A stretch of DNA of 64,000 nucleotides from NCBI RefSeq assembly GCF_019090095.1, contig NZ_JAGQFP010000001.1:930001-994000 (forward strand), given 5' to 3'. Shown here piece by piece: positions 1 through 10,300 of the stretch. Source of the stretch: Stutzerimonas stutzeri (GTDB lineage Bacteria; Pseudomonadota; Gammaproteobacteria; Pseudomonadales; Pseudomonadaceae). The notes below the pieces were generated by a model, which was not told where the DNA came from, ran no database searches, and saw nothing but the letters and a program-made list of their open reading frames with translations. Each line of letters opens with the position of its first letter. Within the stretch, counting starts at the first letter, position 1. The translations under genes and the position numbers were made by a program.

Positions 1-1
1 C

Positions 2-718
2 TTAGCGTGCCCGGACTACGTAGTTGGTGAGCATATTATTCGTGCGCAGCCACTCAATAACTTCCTGAGTCAGAAAGTCGAGATCCGCTCCACTCCCCGA
101 TGATGTTGCGTTAAAGAAATCCCTTACACATTTTGGAACGTCGTCATTCTCAAGAAACCGAATAGTGGCCAACTCATCAGAGTGCGCGTGAACCTCCCTC
201 AGAACTTCAATAGTACTAGGGATGTTGCTACGGTATTGATTAAAACGCTGATACAAGTTTGCATAGCGCTCTAGAAGTTTCCGGTTTTCCGGCAGAGACT
301 GCACGATAGTCTGCTTACGTTGTTCAGGAGGGACTCCAGCAAACAACTTGCTACTGAAGTAGACCTTCCAATCCTGTTTCTGTAAGGCCTCTGCCGAGGC
401 GGTGAACTCGGTGAGCGTCGATACCAGTTTGCTCCAGCGTTGTTTTTCTACCAAAGTGGCAGCCTTCGGCGACTCGGCAAAGCGAGCACTGATCTGGTTG
501 ATCACTTGCTTTGCCTTGTCAACACCAGGAACCGGAGTAAGCAGCACGCTCATTTCCCGGAGCATGGCATTACGACGCGCTAAGGCTAAGATTCGATCTG
601 CCAGCGCCTGTAGTTCACTTCGCTTGGCCCTCAAAGCCTCAGCTTCCTCAATGCCGCTGCTGGCAGCCTCAGCACGCATCAAACGCTCGCGAACACTCCG
701 TGCATCCTTTAAGAGCAT
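2..718 (-). CDS. Small last gene of the Dpd-like operon, possibly DpdI
   Basis: A 238-aa protein ending in a TAA at the extreme left edge, so the gene is just complete. Its ATG lies 10 bases inside the end of the upstream dpdH-like gene, so the two are probably translationally coupled. The N-terminal third is rich in Ala, Glu, Arg and Leu and looks helical or coiled-coil. No enzymatic motif, signal peptide or membrane segment is visible. I do not recognise the family directly. In known Dpd clusters the E, F, G and H proteins are accompanied by further genes (D, I, J, K) needed for restriction of DNA lacking the 7-deazaguanine mark, so position alone makes DpdI the best guess. It could equally be an unrelated accessory protein. 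The call as a real gene is firm; the name is not. Confidence 0.6.
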   Translation of the reverse strand: MLLKDARSVRERLMRAEAASSGIEEAEALRAKRSELQALADRILALARRNAMLREMSVLLTPVPGVDKAKQVINQISARFAESPKAATLVEKQRWSKLVSTLTEFTASAEALQKQDWKVYFSSKLFAGVPPEQRKQTIVQSLPENRKLLERYANLYQRFNQYRSNIPSTIEVLREVHAHSDELATIRFLENDDVPKCVRDFFNATSSGSGADLDFLTQEVIEWLRTNNMLTNYVVRAR

Positions 719-3700
719 GCAGTTTCTCCCTCCACTACCAGTGAATCTATTTCATTCGCTAGGCTTTCAAATAAGCTTAGAATCTCACTGGTCTGCTCCT
801 GCGGGTCCACACCCTGAAACTGCACTTCCAACCCTCTGGCGCGCTTATCTGAGGCCCGCACCACTTTTCGCGCCGCTTCAGCAAACCGCGACGCCACGAT
901 GAGTGGATGAATATCAAATCGCCCCATGCGACTGACTAACTGGTCATCGCTCTGCCCTTCGTCCCCTTCTACCGAATTAGCAAGCATAGAAAGTGCTTCT
1001 CGCAAAGCTCCGCTGCGGAACTCCTCGCACAAACTTTTGAAAGCCGGATGGCTAATACCAATCTCGTCCGAATTCCATACACCAGACGCCCTCAACTGCT
1101 CTGCGAGTGCCCTGAGTTCTTCTGCAACCTCTTGTTTATCGAAGTTTTCACCTAACTCTGCGACTAATCTGGTTCGGATATTACTTGCACCCTGCAATAC
1201 TTTGCGTGCCTGGGCCTTTACACGCGCTTCGCTCATGATCGCCAATGCTTGCTTCAGTTCGACAGTGATCAAGTCGAGCGAATTCGGATTGATCATTTCG
1301 CCATCTGACAATAAGCTCTCGGATACCCTCACCATATCCATGGCATAGGGAATCTTACCAGTAGTGCCCTGGAAACTGCCGCAGTAGGATGCAACAAGTT
1401 GGATCAAGTCAGGGCGTATACGTAATGCCTGCTCCTGCAAGGCACGCCACTCACTAAATTCAGCAGATGCCGATTCGGGCGGGCGCTCGGAAATATTTTG
1501 AGATCCGAATAGAAATGCAGCAAGGCTGGCCGGTGTACGGTAACGTTCTATAAGGCCGAGAATTCGGCTATTTGTGGATAGCAATCGTACTGCCAAGCCG
1601 AGTTTCTGCCGCATGCTAGCGCGTACGAGCGCTAACGCCTGTGGCATCAATCGATCCGTAAGATTGCCGATCCAGACCAAATCATCATCGCTACCTACAT
1701 AATTTACTTTGCCGCCATTTAGGTGAATTAAACGGACCACAGCTGCCAGTTCAGAGCGCAATTGCCCGGACGGGTCGGAATGATCATCTGCCACCTTGAT
1801 TGGGTCAGAATCAAGGTTGCCCTCCCCACCAGCATTCGGAATTGATATCTGTTTGGGCTTGATTGGCGACTTGATAGTGCGCTCAGCCGACCAGTCAATT
1901 CGCTCAGTGATAGCTGACGCGATCGATTGTCGAATTTGATTAGCCACCGTCTGGTTAAGGCGCTCCCCATTCTGCACCCACCTCTCTAGGGCCTCGATCA
2001 AGGAGGCGTCATCGGGTCTGGGCGGTGAGTCAGTAGGTAACTGACTGGGCTTCTCTGTCGGAATCTGTTGAGGAATGGGTTTAGGGGTAAATTGGATGTT
2101 CGGCCGATCCAACTTAAAGGCATCAAATACCTCCTTCGGAATATGGCCAATATCCGCTGGTGTACGCGGAGCATTGCCCCAGATCGCCACAACGCGCCGG
2201 TACCGCTCTCGAATTTCTTCCGAGACTGGAAGCGAAGACAACCATTGTGAGACTTCCGCATTCGTCCCCGGCACCTCAATATCTGGCGACGGAAATTGGC
2301 CACGCTCAAAAGCGGGGCGACCAGGCAAAAGTACGCTACGTAGAACATTATCAATAATGAAGCGCGGCGTAAAAACCAGGTTATTATTTCTAGTTAGCGC
2401 GGACCGAGTTAATTGCTCGATAGCTTGCTCAGTATATGGAAACAGCGGAATCTCATCTTTCTTCCCGAAAGCAGCCAATACTGAGACATCGTTGGCATCA
2501 TCAGTGGCGACATACGGATCGATCCATGCACCATGCCTGTCACTTACACCACCGTTCATTTCAAAGTGACGCACCAAATTTCGGTAGCCCCAGCGCGCAG
2601 CGTTTAAGTATGAGGCGACCAGTGCTTTGGATCGCCGGAAGACCTCTTCCGGACTGGATAAAAGACTTTCCACAATCCACTCACGTTTTGCACGTGTAGC
2701 GATCGTGTCTTGGCCGGCTAAGTAACCGTCAGTGACGGCTATAACTGAGCGCATCGTCGCGAGCTCCTTGACACCGCCCCGCACGCCCTCCTGGATTAGT
2801 ACATTGAGCAGCGTGTCTTGAATGCCGGTCAGCGCCTTAAAGTCCTCCACAAAAATCACCAACTCACGCTCTTGTTGGAGCAGCAGACGGCGAATCTCAA
2901 GGATGACCTCTTGCAATGTCATACCACCTAGAGATTGGTGCAGGCTAAATAACTGGCTAATAGCTTGGTCGACAACCTTGCTCTCATTGAGTAGTCGTGC
3001 AGCATTGCGCCTACCCTCGCCTTCGCGCAACTGAAGGGTACGTACATAGTACGATTGAGTCTTTGACGCAGCCTTAGTGATATCGATTGAGTCCGGCAGA
3101 AGGAAGTCGTCAGCCTGAAAATCCTCAACTTGCCCTTCCTGATCGGCCTGACTTTGTCCAGCGATGGCGCGCTTGACGATTTTTGGGAATACATTGCTGC
3201 GAAAATGGTCGACTAACTCGGGATCCCCCATAAACTTAGGCAACTCACTTGCGTGTCCGACACGCTCCTTCAGCAGCATATTACTAGGATTAGCTTTAAG
3301 CTGAGTAAAAAGCTCTTTCGCCAATTCGCCCAGCGCAATATCTAGCTGCCCTTGAAATCTAACAACTGCAGCTTCAATATTAATTTCTTCTGTAAACGCC
3401 TTAGCAAACTCATCCTTAACTGATGCGTACGTTTCATCCGGCAATTCTGCCAGGATCAACTCAATCACTCTTCGCAGACTGGCGCTCTTTGGGATGCGAA
3501 TGGTGACGTAGCGACCATATTCATTCGCGTTCTGTAGACGAGCAGCCAACATACGCACCATATGAGACTTACCAACTCCAGATGCACCAGTGATGGGTAC
3601 CACATGAGATCCGGATGGCACGTCTTTTGTCATCAGGTACTTGAAGAGTTCATCCTCACTCGCCTCAAAAATCTTTCCTGAAGAAATTAGCCGATAACTT

Positions 3701-3813
3701 AGAGGCGAAGGTTGGTGTACCGCCAGCAGGACAGCATCATGCGCACCTTCCGCTTCGTGGTTGATGCAGAGATTAATCTCTTCATGGGTAGGCCAATAAT
3801 CCAACAGACTCAT
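709..3813 (-). CDS. dpdH: DpdH-like P-loop ATPase
   Basis: A 1034-aa protein from the ATG at 3813. The open frame extends upstream, but that part overlaps dpdG in another frame, whereas the ATG at 3813 overlaps the dpdG stop as ATGA. A Walker A motif (GASGVGKS, about residues 76-83) follows a conserved-looking N-terminus, LLAVHQPSPLSYR. A Walker B-like strand, LVIFVEDF, lies near residue 370. The rest is long, mostly helical and lacks recognisable motifs apart from a Pro-rich linker near residue 610. From family knowledge, DpdH belongs to the set of Dpd proteins that act with the helicases in restricting DNA lacking the dADG/dPreQ0 modification. It is cytoplasmic, with no signal or membrane segment. 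I recognised the N-terminal region by memory of the family; an HMM search would settle the name. Confidence 0.8.
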   Translation of the reverse strand: MSLLDYWPTHEEINLCINHEAEGAHDAVLLAVHQPSPLSYRLISSGKIFEASEDELFKYLMTKDVPSGSHVVPITGASGVGKSHMVRMLAARLQNANEYGRYVTIRIPKSASLRRVIELILAELPDETYASVKDEFAKAFTEEINIEAAVVRFQGQLDIALGELAKELFTQLKANPSNMLLKERVGHASELPKFMGDPELVDHFRSNVFPKIVKRAIAGQSQADQEGQVEDFQADDFLLPDSIDITKAASKTQSYYVRTLQLREGEGRRNAARLLNESKVVDQAISQLFSLHQSLGGMTLQEVILEIRRLLLQQERELVIFVEDFKALTGIQDTLLNVLIQEGVRGGVKELATMRSVIAVTDGYLAGQDTIATRAKREWIVESLLSSPEEVFRRSKALVASYLNAARWGYRNLVRHFEMNGGVSDRHGAWIDPYVATDDANDVSVLAAFGKKDEIPLFPYTEQAIEQLTRSALTRNNNLVFTPRFIIDNVLRSVLLPGRPAFERGQFPSPDIEVPGTNAEVSQWLSSLPVSEEIRERYRRVVAIWGNAPRTPADIGHIPKEVFDAFKLDRPNIQFTPKPIPQQIPTEKPSQLPTDSPPRPDDASLIEALERWVQNGERLNQTVANQIRQSIASAITERIDWSAERTIKSPIKPKQISIPNAGGEGNLDSDPIKVADDHSDPSGQLRSELAAVVRLIHLNGGKVNYVGSDDDLVWIGNLTDRLMPQALALVRASMRQKLGLAVRLLSTNSRILGLIERYRTPASLAAFLFGSQNISERPPESASAEFSEWRALQEQALRIRPDLIQLVASYCGSFQGTTGKIPYAMDMVRVSESLLSDGEMINPNSLDLITVELKQALAIMSEARVKAQARKVLQGASNIRTRLVAELGENFDKQEVAEELRALAEQLRASGVWNSDEIGISHPAFKSLCEEFRSGALREALSMLANSVEGDEGQSDDQLVSRMGRFDIHPLIVASRFAEAARKVVRASDKRARGLEVQFQGVDPQEQTSEILSLFESLANEIDSLVVEGETACS

Positions 3814-4760
3814 GATATGTCCCTCAGTAGACGAACATGGGTAAAGCTTTCCCAGGCACGTCCACCTCGACCAACAAGTGTGAGTTTTGAACCAGCATCG
3901 GCCAATGTCACTAGGCTGATCACTCCCTGTAACTGTAAACGCCGCAAGGCAAATGACAGCGCAGTTGACAAGTGACCGGTTGCGGGTGCAACCCATGTTT
4001 CAGGCTTCAGCACCTTTTCTACCTCGAGACGATAATCACCAAAATCCAACACCGGTAGCCGTTCAGCCAGGCGCGAAACGAACTCAACTGCGAGCACCGT
4101 CTCGTCCTTTTGAATCACCTCTTTCAACTCTGCGCGCACTGCAACTGTTGGATCGCAGAAAAAACTGGAGTCGTCTCCAGTGGCAAAGCCAAGGAATCTC
4201 GCCCAAGACCGGAACCCTGTCCAACGCGTGTCGTTCAGAAAAATGAATCGCCCTACTTGCACCTGGGACTTGATCAGACTCTCGATTTCACCATGCGTAC
4301 TTGGTAGCGCATAGATATCCTGAGCCAAGCACCAAGCCAAACCTCGGCAAAAATCGGCAGTGCGTCCAACTGCCTCTTCCGAGATACTGCCATCTGAGGG
4401 CCAGAGCGGTAGTGCATGCATATGCTGCAACGCAAGCCTGCGGCAAATCGTAGGCAGGCGTTCGGTAAACACATCAACAGACTCTCCGCGCGCCAGGTCG
4501 ACGCCCATGCGAACTTGGTCATCGCTCTCGATGAATAGCCCCAGTGCAACCCAGCGAGCCAACGTAGCACGGGCCCGAGAGGCCAATCCCTTGACCTTCC
4601 CCTTATCAGAATCTTTTTCGGTTTCCATTTCGGAACTGGCATGCGGGACACAAATGCTGATCAACTCGTCGCGAGAAATAACTTTTTCTCGGGCGACTAG
4701 TCCGGCCAAAGTCAGCACTATCGGGTGTAGGCCATCATTTTCGCGATTGAGAATGCTCAT
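3810..4760 (-). CDS. dpdG: DpdG-like protein
   Basis: A 316-aa protein between the dpdF-like and dpdH-like genes, sharing ATGA overlaps at both ends (4757-4760 and 3810-3813). This implies ribosome re-initiation and fixed stoichiometry. The first 90 residues look like a winged-helix or other small helical domain (regular Leu/Ile spacing, then ARATLARWVALGLF). The remainder has no catalytic motif I recognise. DpdG is a protein of unknown biochemical role that accompanies DpdE, DpdF and DpdH in Dpd clusters. The assignment rests on gene order, size and the absence of other known domains. It could serve as a DNA-binding or scaffold subunit, which is inference only. Confidence 0.72.
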   Translation of the reverse strand: MSILNRENDGLHPIVLTLAGLVAREKVISRDELISICVPHASSEMETEKDSDKGKVKGLASRARATLARWVALGLFIESDDQVRMGVDLARGESVDVFTERLPTICRRLALQHMHALPLWPSDGSISEEAVGRTADFCRGLAWCLAQDIYALPSTHGEIESLIKSQVQVGRFIFLNDTRWTGFRSWARFLGFATGDDSSFFCDPTVAVRAELKEVIQKDETVLAVEFVSRLAERLPVLDFGDYRLEVEKVLKPETWVAPATGHLSTALSFALRRLQLQGVISLVTLADAGSKLTLVGRGGRAWESFTHVRLLRDIS

Positions 4761-7351
4761 TGACTTATCACTTGAGTGAGGTTGCCCAAATGCAAAGCAT
4801 TCGGGCTTACATCGGCGAGACGACGTGTAGGGTTAACAGGATCCAACATACCAAATGGCAAGAGCACGATATGGAAAGGTCTTTGTAGCATCTGGATATC
4901 CCGGAGAGTTTCCGGGCGTGAGTCAGGCTCCAGCACTGTTAATCGTGCCAGAGGGGAGTAGGGTTCCAGATCGCACTCCTGAAGGGATCGCTGTAGCAAC
5001 ACCCGATCTCGCGTACGCTGGTATAGCCGCCCCCACTCAGGCTGACTCACTAAAGCAGTCAAGGGATGAGTTGCTAACTCGCGTACGCCGCACGACTGCA
5101 CCAACCATCCTGCAAATTGCAGGATTGACTGTTGGATCTGTTGCCTAGACTGGCTTTCGTCATAGAAGACATAAGCAAAGGTGGGGTCCACCCAAGGAAA
5201 TTTATCCAGCCAGGAGCTCATTGTTGATGGCAAAACGCGATTCACCGGCACTACCATGGGCTCGCTATAGTGCCTGCTGTTCTCAGTGCCGAAGCGATCT
5301 CTCGGACAGCCCCCGCAAACCTGCGAAACCTGGACCGGCCAGCGCGGCGACCGAATACGATACAACTGCGCAAGAGTGGCGCCCACCTCTTGGCCGATCT
5401 GCTGATCCAACCCACTGGACTGCGGCAGCAGTTGCCGCATCATTTGCAAGTTCCGCTCAGCCGCCACTAGCGTATTGTTGCGCGAGGCAGTGACCAAGCT
5501 TTCCCAAACCTCAGGAATCTGATGGCCGTCGTTGAGGATGCGCACGCGCACATTCGCCATGGCCGCTAGCATCGACGAAGCATCCTCGCCCGGGTCGGCG
5601 CCCTGCTCGTCACACTTGACCTCAAGGTCGAGGGCTATGAGGCCAGCACGCGCCATTAGGATGAGGGTGCGCATGTTCCAGTTAACGTTGTATTCGCTCC
5701 CCCCCGGCAACCCTTCGCGCACGGCGTCGATATTGATTTCCCACAACGCCTCATCACCGGTTGGTTGGCGCGACTGGTACATCGCCTTCCAACGACTGAA
5801 GCCGAGTTCATCGGAAATAATCCTGGGTCTTGCGAGTCGTTCGGGAAGAATCCAGTCGCTATCGTCGAATAAAAGCAAGCTAACCGAGGACTTGCCATCA
5901 CGACCACCGCGACCCACCTCTTGATAATAACGGTCCAGGGTCTCCGGAATCGTCGCATGGATTACCGTGCGCACATCACTTTTATCGAGGCCGACACCAA
6001 AAGCAGAGGTCGCGACGATACCGTCGAGGCGATTTGCAGACCACTCCTCAATGATGCGCTTCCGCTCGCGGTCAGGCGTTCCGCCGTCGAATGTAGCAAT
6101 GCGGTGCAGGCCACCACTGCAACGAAGCGTGGTGTTCCACTGCGCGACTTCCTCACGTTTCGTAACGTAAAGAATAAATGGCCGCGGCGCATAGCGCAGC
6201 GATTCCAGTACGCGGTTTTGTTTTTCCTGCGGCGAAGAAGCCTTATAGAACCAATACTGCGGCTCTGGGCGAAGATGCACCGCCGATACCATTTGCACCC
6301 GCTCAGATGGGCCGAATAGGCTCGCCAAAGTGTCCACTGTTTCCTCCGTGAAAGTGGCACTCATTAGCAAGGTACGAAAACCACGCGGCGACAACCGAAG
6401 CAGGCTGTGGCGCAGCCCTGCCAAGGCCTGAAAGGACGGGCGGAACTCGTCGCCCCACTGGGTGACGAGGTGGGCTTCATCAATCACGAAATAGCGCAGC
6501 ATGCCTGCTGTAGCAGCATCCGAAACGGCACGTAGCAAGGAGGTAGTGAGCGCCTCTGGTGAGGTGAAAAGAATGCGCTGCGTACCATTACGCAAGCGCT
6601 GCCTAATCGCGGCACGCTGTTCTTGCGATAAGCCACCGTGCCAGGCCAATGGCCAATCTGGTCGGGAAAGACCATTACTCTGGAATAGTTTTCCCATAGC
6701 ACGAGCTTGATCGAGGGCAAGGGCGACTGTGGGCACGACGAAAATCGTCAGATGACCATCCTCTTTATTAACTAAGGCTGGTGCTTGCCCAACCAGACTT
6801 TTTCCAGAGCCCGTAGGCAAGTTGACTATCAGGGTATCGCCTTCGGGTATCAAGAAGGCCGCGCGGACCGCCTCTCGTTGTCCAGGGGAAGAATAGTTGG
6901 TGAAGCCCGTGGAATCACGAATGAAAGGGTCGGCCTCGCATTTCATATCCTGGCGCACTCTCACATCGGAAAATGCATCCGCGAAGACACCACGCTCCCC
7001 ACTACCAAGCCACTCTGGATGCCACTCGCGAGCTGCCAGCAGATAGGCAGAGGACCCGGCCTCTGTCGCATCCATCCCATGGTTGGCCCAACTCGCTCGA
7101 TCGGGCCACCCCTTACCGGCAGGCACACGCAGCCTCATACCTTTGCCCACGCCGTTGCTGGTTCGGAGCAAAAGTTGCCGTAACAAAGGCTGCAAGTCAG
7201 CATGCCATGCTGTATTACCGCGCTGGGCTTGCGCCGTATCCAGTACTTGGCAGATCCGGTCCAGCAGACTGTCATCTACCTTCTCCGGCCAAACATCAAC
7301 AATCGGCCAGGCCGCGAGGACAGCCTGCAACTCATCGAAACCGAAACTCAT
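4757..7351 (-). CDS. dpdF: DpdF-like RecQ-family helicase
   Basis: An 864-aa superfamily 2 helicase. An N-terminal region of about 150 residues precedes the Q-motif-like YSSPGQREAV. Motif I is LPTGSGKS (about 179-186) and motif II is DEAH (about 291-294), followed by the RecQ-like context LVTQWGDEFRPSF. Motif III is SATF, and motif VI is YYQEVGRGGRDG. The Cys pair in CGGCPRD (about residue 660) may be part of a metal site. RecQ-type proteins translocate 3'-5' and unwind DNA; in the Dpd setting DpdF is thought to contribute to restricting unmodified DNA. The start overlaps the dpdE stop as ATGA. The main alternative is an unrelated RecQ-like defence helicase, but the adjacent DpdE-, G- and H-like genes argue for DpdF. 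Confidence 0.82.
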   Translation of the reverse strand: MSFGFDELQAVLAAWPIVDVWPEKVDDSLLDRICQVLDTAQAQRGNTAWHADLQPLLRQLLLRTSNGVGKGMRLRVPAGKGWPDRASWANHGMDATEAGSSAYLLAAREWHPEWLGSGERGVFADAFSDVRVRQDMKCEADPFIRDSTGFTNYSSPGQREAVRAAFLIPEGDTLIVNLPTGSGKSLVGQAPALVNKEDGHLTIFVVPTVALALDQARAMGKLFQSNGLSRPDWPLAWHGGLSQEQRAAIRQRLRNGTQRILFTSPEALTTSLLRAVSDAATAGMLRYFVIDEAHLVTQWGDEFRPSFQALAGLRHSLLRLSPRGFRTLLMSATFTEETVDTLASLFGPSERVQMVSAVHLRPEPQYWFYKASSPQEKQNRVLESLRYAPRPFILYVTKREEVAQWNTTLRCSGGLHRIATFDGGTPDRERKRIIEEWSANRLDGIVATSAFGVGLDKSDVRTVIHATIPETLDRYYQEVGRGGRDGKSSVSLLLFDDSDWILPERLARPRIISDELGFSRWKAMYQSRQPTGDEALWEINIDAVREGLPGGSEYNVNWNMRTLILMARAGLIALDLEVKCDEQGADPGEDASSMLAAMANVRVRILNDGHQIPEVWESLVTASRNNTLVAAERNLQMMRQLLPQSSGLDQQIGQEVGATLAQLYRIRSPRWPVQVSQVCGGCPRDRFGTENSRHYSEPMVVPVNRVLPSTMSSWLDKFPWVDPTFAYVFYDESQSRQQIQQSILQFAGWLVQSCGVRELATHPLTALVSQPEWGRLYQRTRDRVLLQRSLQECDLEPYSPLARLTVLEPDSRPETLRDIQMLQRPFHIVLLPFGMLDPVNPTRRLADVSPNALHLGNLTQVISQ

Positions 7352-10300
7352 GCGTCTTCCTGAACGTGGCGCTGGATGATTGATACAGGTTCGCTGGTCA
7401 GGAAAACCACGCCTGCAACGTCGACCTTCACCGAAGGTGACGTTATGCCGCGGTGAACCGCTTCGTTAAGCGCCTGCTCGAGTTTGAGTTGGCGAGCCTC
7501 AGCTTCCGCCTCCCTCCCCTGCAAAGACTGGATACGAGCCTGCAACTGGGCGTAACGAACTTCATCTTCGGCCAGTGCCCGATCCAGCGCGCTCCGCTGC
7601 CGCTCCTTCAATTCTGGCTTAGCCCTCATGATGGCCAGCGCACGGTCACGCATCCGTTCGCAGCGCTCCTTCCAATTAGTGAAAGTATCCGGCGCCATCC
7701 TACGAAAAGCACGGAAGTAAGGTGTCTCAAGATTCTTGTCGATATAGCCATTTCCGCCCCGCTTTGCGTACTCAGGCATCAAAAAGCGCTCAATAAAATC
7801 CTCCGACAGTTCATCTCCGTCCTCGTCCACCCAGACTTGCATCACCGTTGGACCAAACAAGGAATCTCCGCGTCTTGCCAGAACTGCTCTTGCTGCTTCG
7901 CTCGACTGTTTTTGGTTGGCAGTCAGAACTGCAACTGCTGCGTCCAGGCAAGATTCGATCACAAAGTCAAAACGGAAGCAGAGTCGAATTTCTGAAGACG
8001 GGAAATGGTCGAACACTTGCCGCCACATTGCATAACTGCGACCTCGGTCGTCCGCTTCAGAAAACGATTTGATGGCCTCAATGAACTCTGTACCGTAACG
8101 TAGCGGGCGAACCTTGCGCCTAACGGCAGTGGGACGGTGTACAACGTATGGATATGATTGCGGCCGAGTCGAACGACTGCCAGGTGCATCAAAGTCAATG
8201 GCACCTAAAAAGTCTCCGATGAACCCTGACGAAGAGATGAGGGTTGGCGGTTTTTTGTCACCATCCGGCGAGAAGTAATGAAATCGGAATGGTTCGTCTA
8301 CAAGTTGGGTACCGGGACGAATCTGTTCGACTACCTTGCGGAACAGAAGGGTGTGCTCAATCCAATACATCATTGTGTCCCGTATGGTCCTCCAGTCCGA
8401 GTCGACTTCGAACAGTTCGTCCAACTCCGCTTCAGGCACAGGTGACAACTGATCCAGTGCGTCTTGCTGGTCAATCAGTTTGAGTTCGCGGGCAACTAGG
8501 CCAGTGGGGCCAGCCAATCGTTCACGAAGCGCGCCAAGTGCCTCTGCGCCGCCATGAATCATTGCCTCCTTCAAATCACCTAACTCTGCCTCAACCAAAT
8601 ACTGCAGGCTAGAAATAGACTGGTTGAAGATGCCCCATCCCTGATCGAGAATGCCAAACCATGCTGTTTGCATAGGAGCACATTCATTGAGCAGAACGTA
8701 GGACTGAATCGAACTGCCAGCGCCATAGCGGTCAACACGACCCATACGCTGCTCGATTCGATTGGGCTGTAGTGGGAGGTCAAAATGCACCAAGACCTTG
8801 TTCCCGCCCTGCAGGTTGATGCCCTCTTCAGCATTGTGGTCGCAGACGATGACTCGAATCGAGGAATCAGTTAGAAAATCTCGCCAACTAGCCTCAGTAG
8901 ATTCATCAATATTAATATTGTGTCGGACCGTGTAGATTCCGTTGCTTTTTAGGTAAGCAAAGACCTTATCTGTTACGGTTTCATTGCTGCAGAAAACCAC
9001 CACCTTAGTCGACTCCGGCAGCAATCGTATCCCCCTATACAATTGATCGAGTCGTGTCGCCATCCACTCATCGTTGTCAATCGCACAAATGACCGCCTCG
9101 AGAAACTCCTCCTCTCCAATAAAAGACGAGATCGAATCGCTCCCGATACCACGTTGGCGTTCCAAACAAAGCTGACGAAGGCCAATTAGATCCTCAAAAA
9201 GAGCGCAAACCGCGCTCCAGTAGAATGCTCCCAACTCCTGTGCGGCAACGTTACCTTCTTGATAGATCGACAATGAGGCACTAACACGCCAGTCCTCTAG
9301 AACTGATTCGAGCCGCGCCATGGCAGAATCTCCAACCTTCCAGACTTGTACTCCTTTGCGTTCGGGAGTTAGCCCTCCAACTTGGCTACGTCGATTGCGC
9401 AGAATGCGACGATTAAGACGATAAGTCTCGGAGATATGAGCTCTCAGTTGCCGTACAGATGCGCAAAATTCCGGATCATCCTCATCTGGCAACTCTAGTA
9501 ATTTCTCCTTGAGTGCCCCTGCTAATTGCACCAAGCGCGAGTCATTCGGAATTCTCTCGCTCAAATCTTCAAGCACACTATCCATGAAAAATGAATTACT
9601 TGGATCTAAGGCAGCAACCGCTTCAGCGAGAGCCTGCCGATTGACGATTTTGGCATGAAAACTCTCTAGGTCATCTAGCGGGTAAACCACCGGATCCAAG
9701 AGATGCAACATACGGAGGAAGCCAGGCTCGTTGCGCAAAATGGGAGTCGCCGATAGAAGTAGCAAACGATCGATATGCTGCGCCACGTCGCTAATTACAC
9801 GGTATAAGTCTTGCGTAGCTTCGCCGGCAAGAGGATCGGCCAAGTGATGCGCTTCGTCGATGACAAGCATAGATAGGTTGGGCAGCACCTCGCGCAATTG
9901 CTCGTTATCTTCCTGCGCCAATACCAACACTGATTCGCCGATGAATTCACTAAGCCCAAAGCGAACGATCAACTCATTCTGCCATTGGGTAACCAGCGCA
10001 GGCGGGACCAGCACGAGTACTCGATGGTTACGTAAATCGTCGAGCACAGCTTGACGGATGATGACGCCTGCCTCGATGGTCTTTCCGAGGCCAACCTCGT
10101 CCGCAAGCAAATAGCGCTGGGAGTGATCGGTCAGAACACGTCGAATAACATCGACTTGGTGCGACTCCAACTCAATGGAAGACGAAAGCAGGGCAGAAAT
10201 GCCAAACGCACTCCCTCGCTGCTCAAGATAATTCCTTAAGAACCCTGAACGTGCCTCGGCGAAAAGTGGTGTTTCGGTAACGAAGTTGCTTAGGAAGTCG

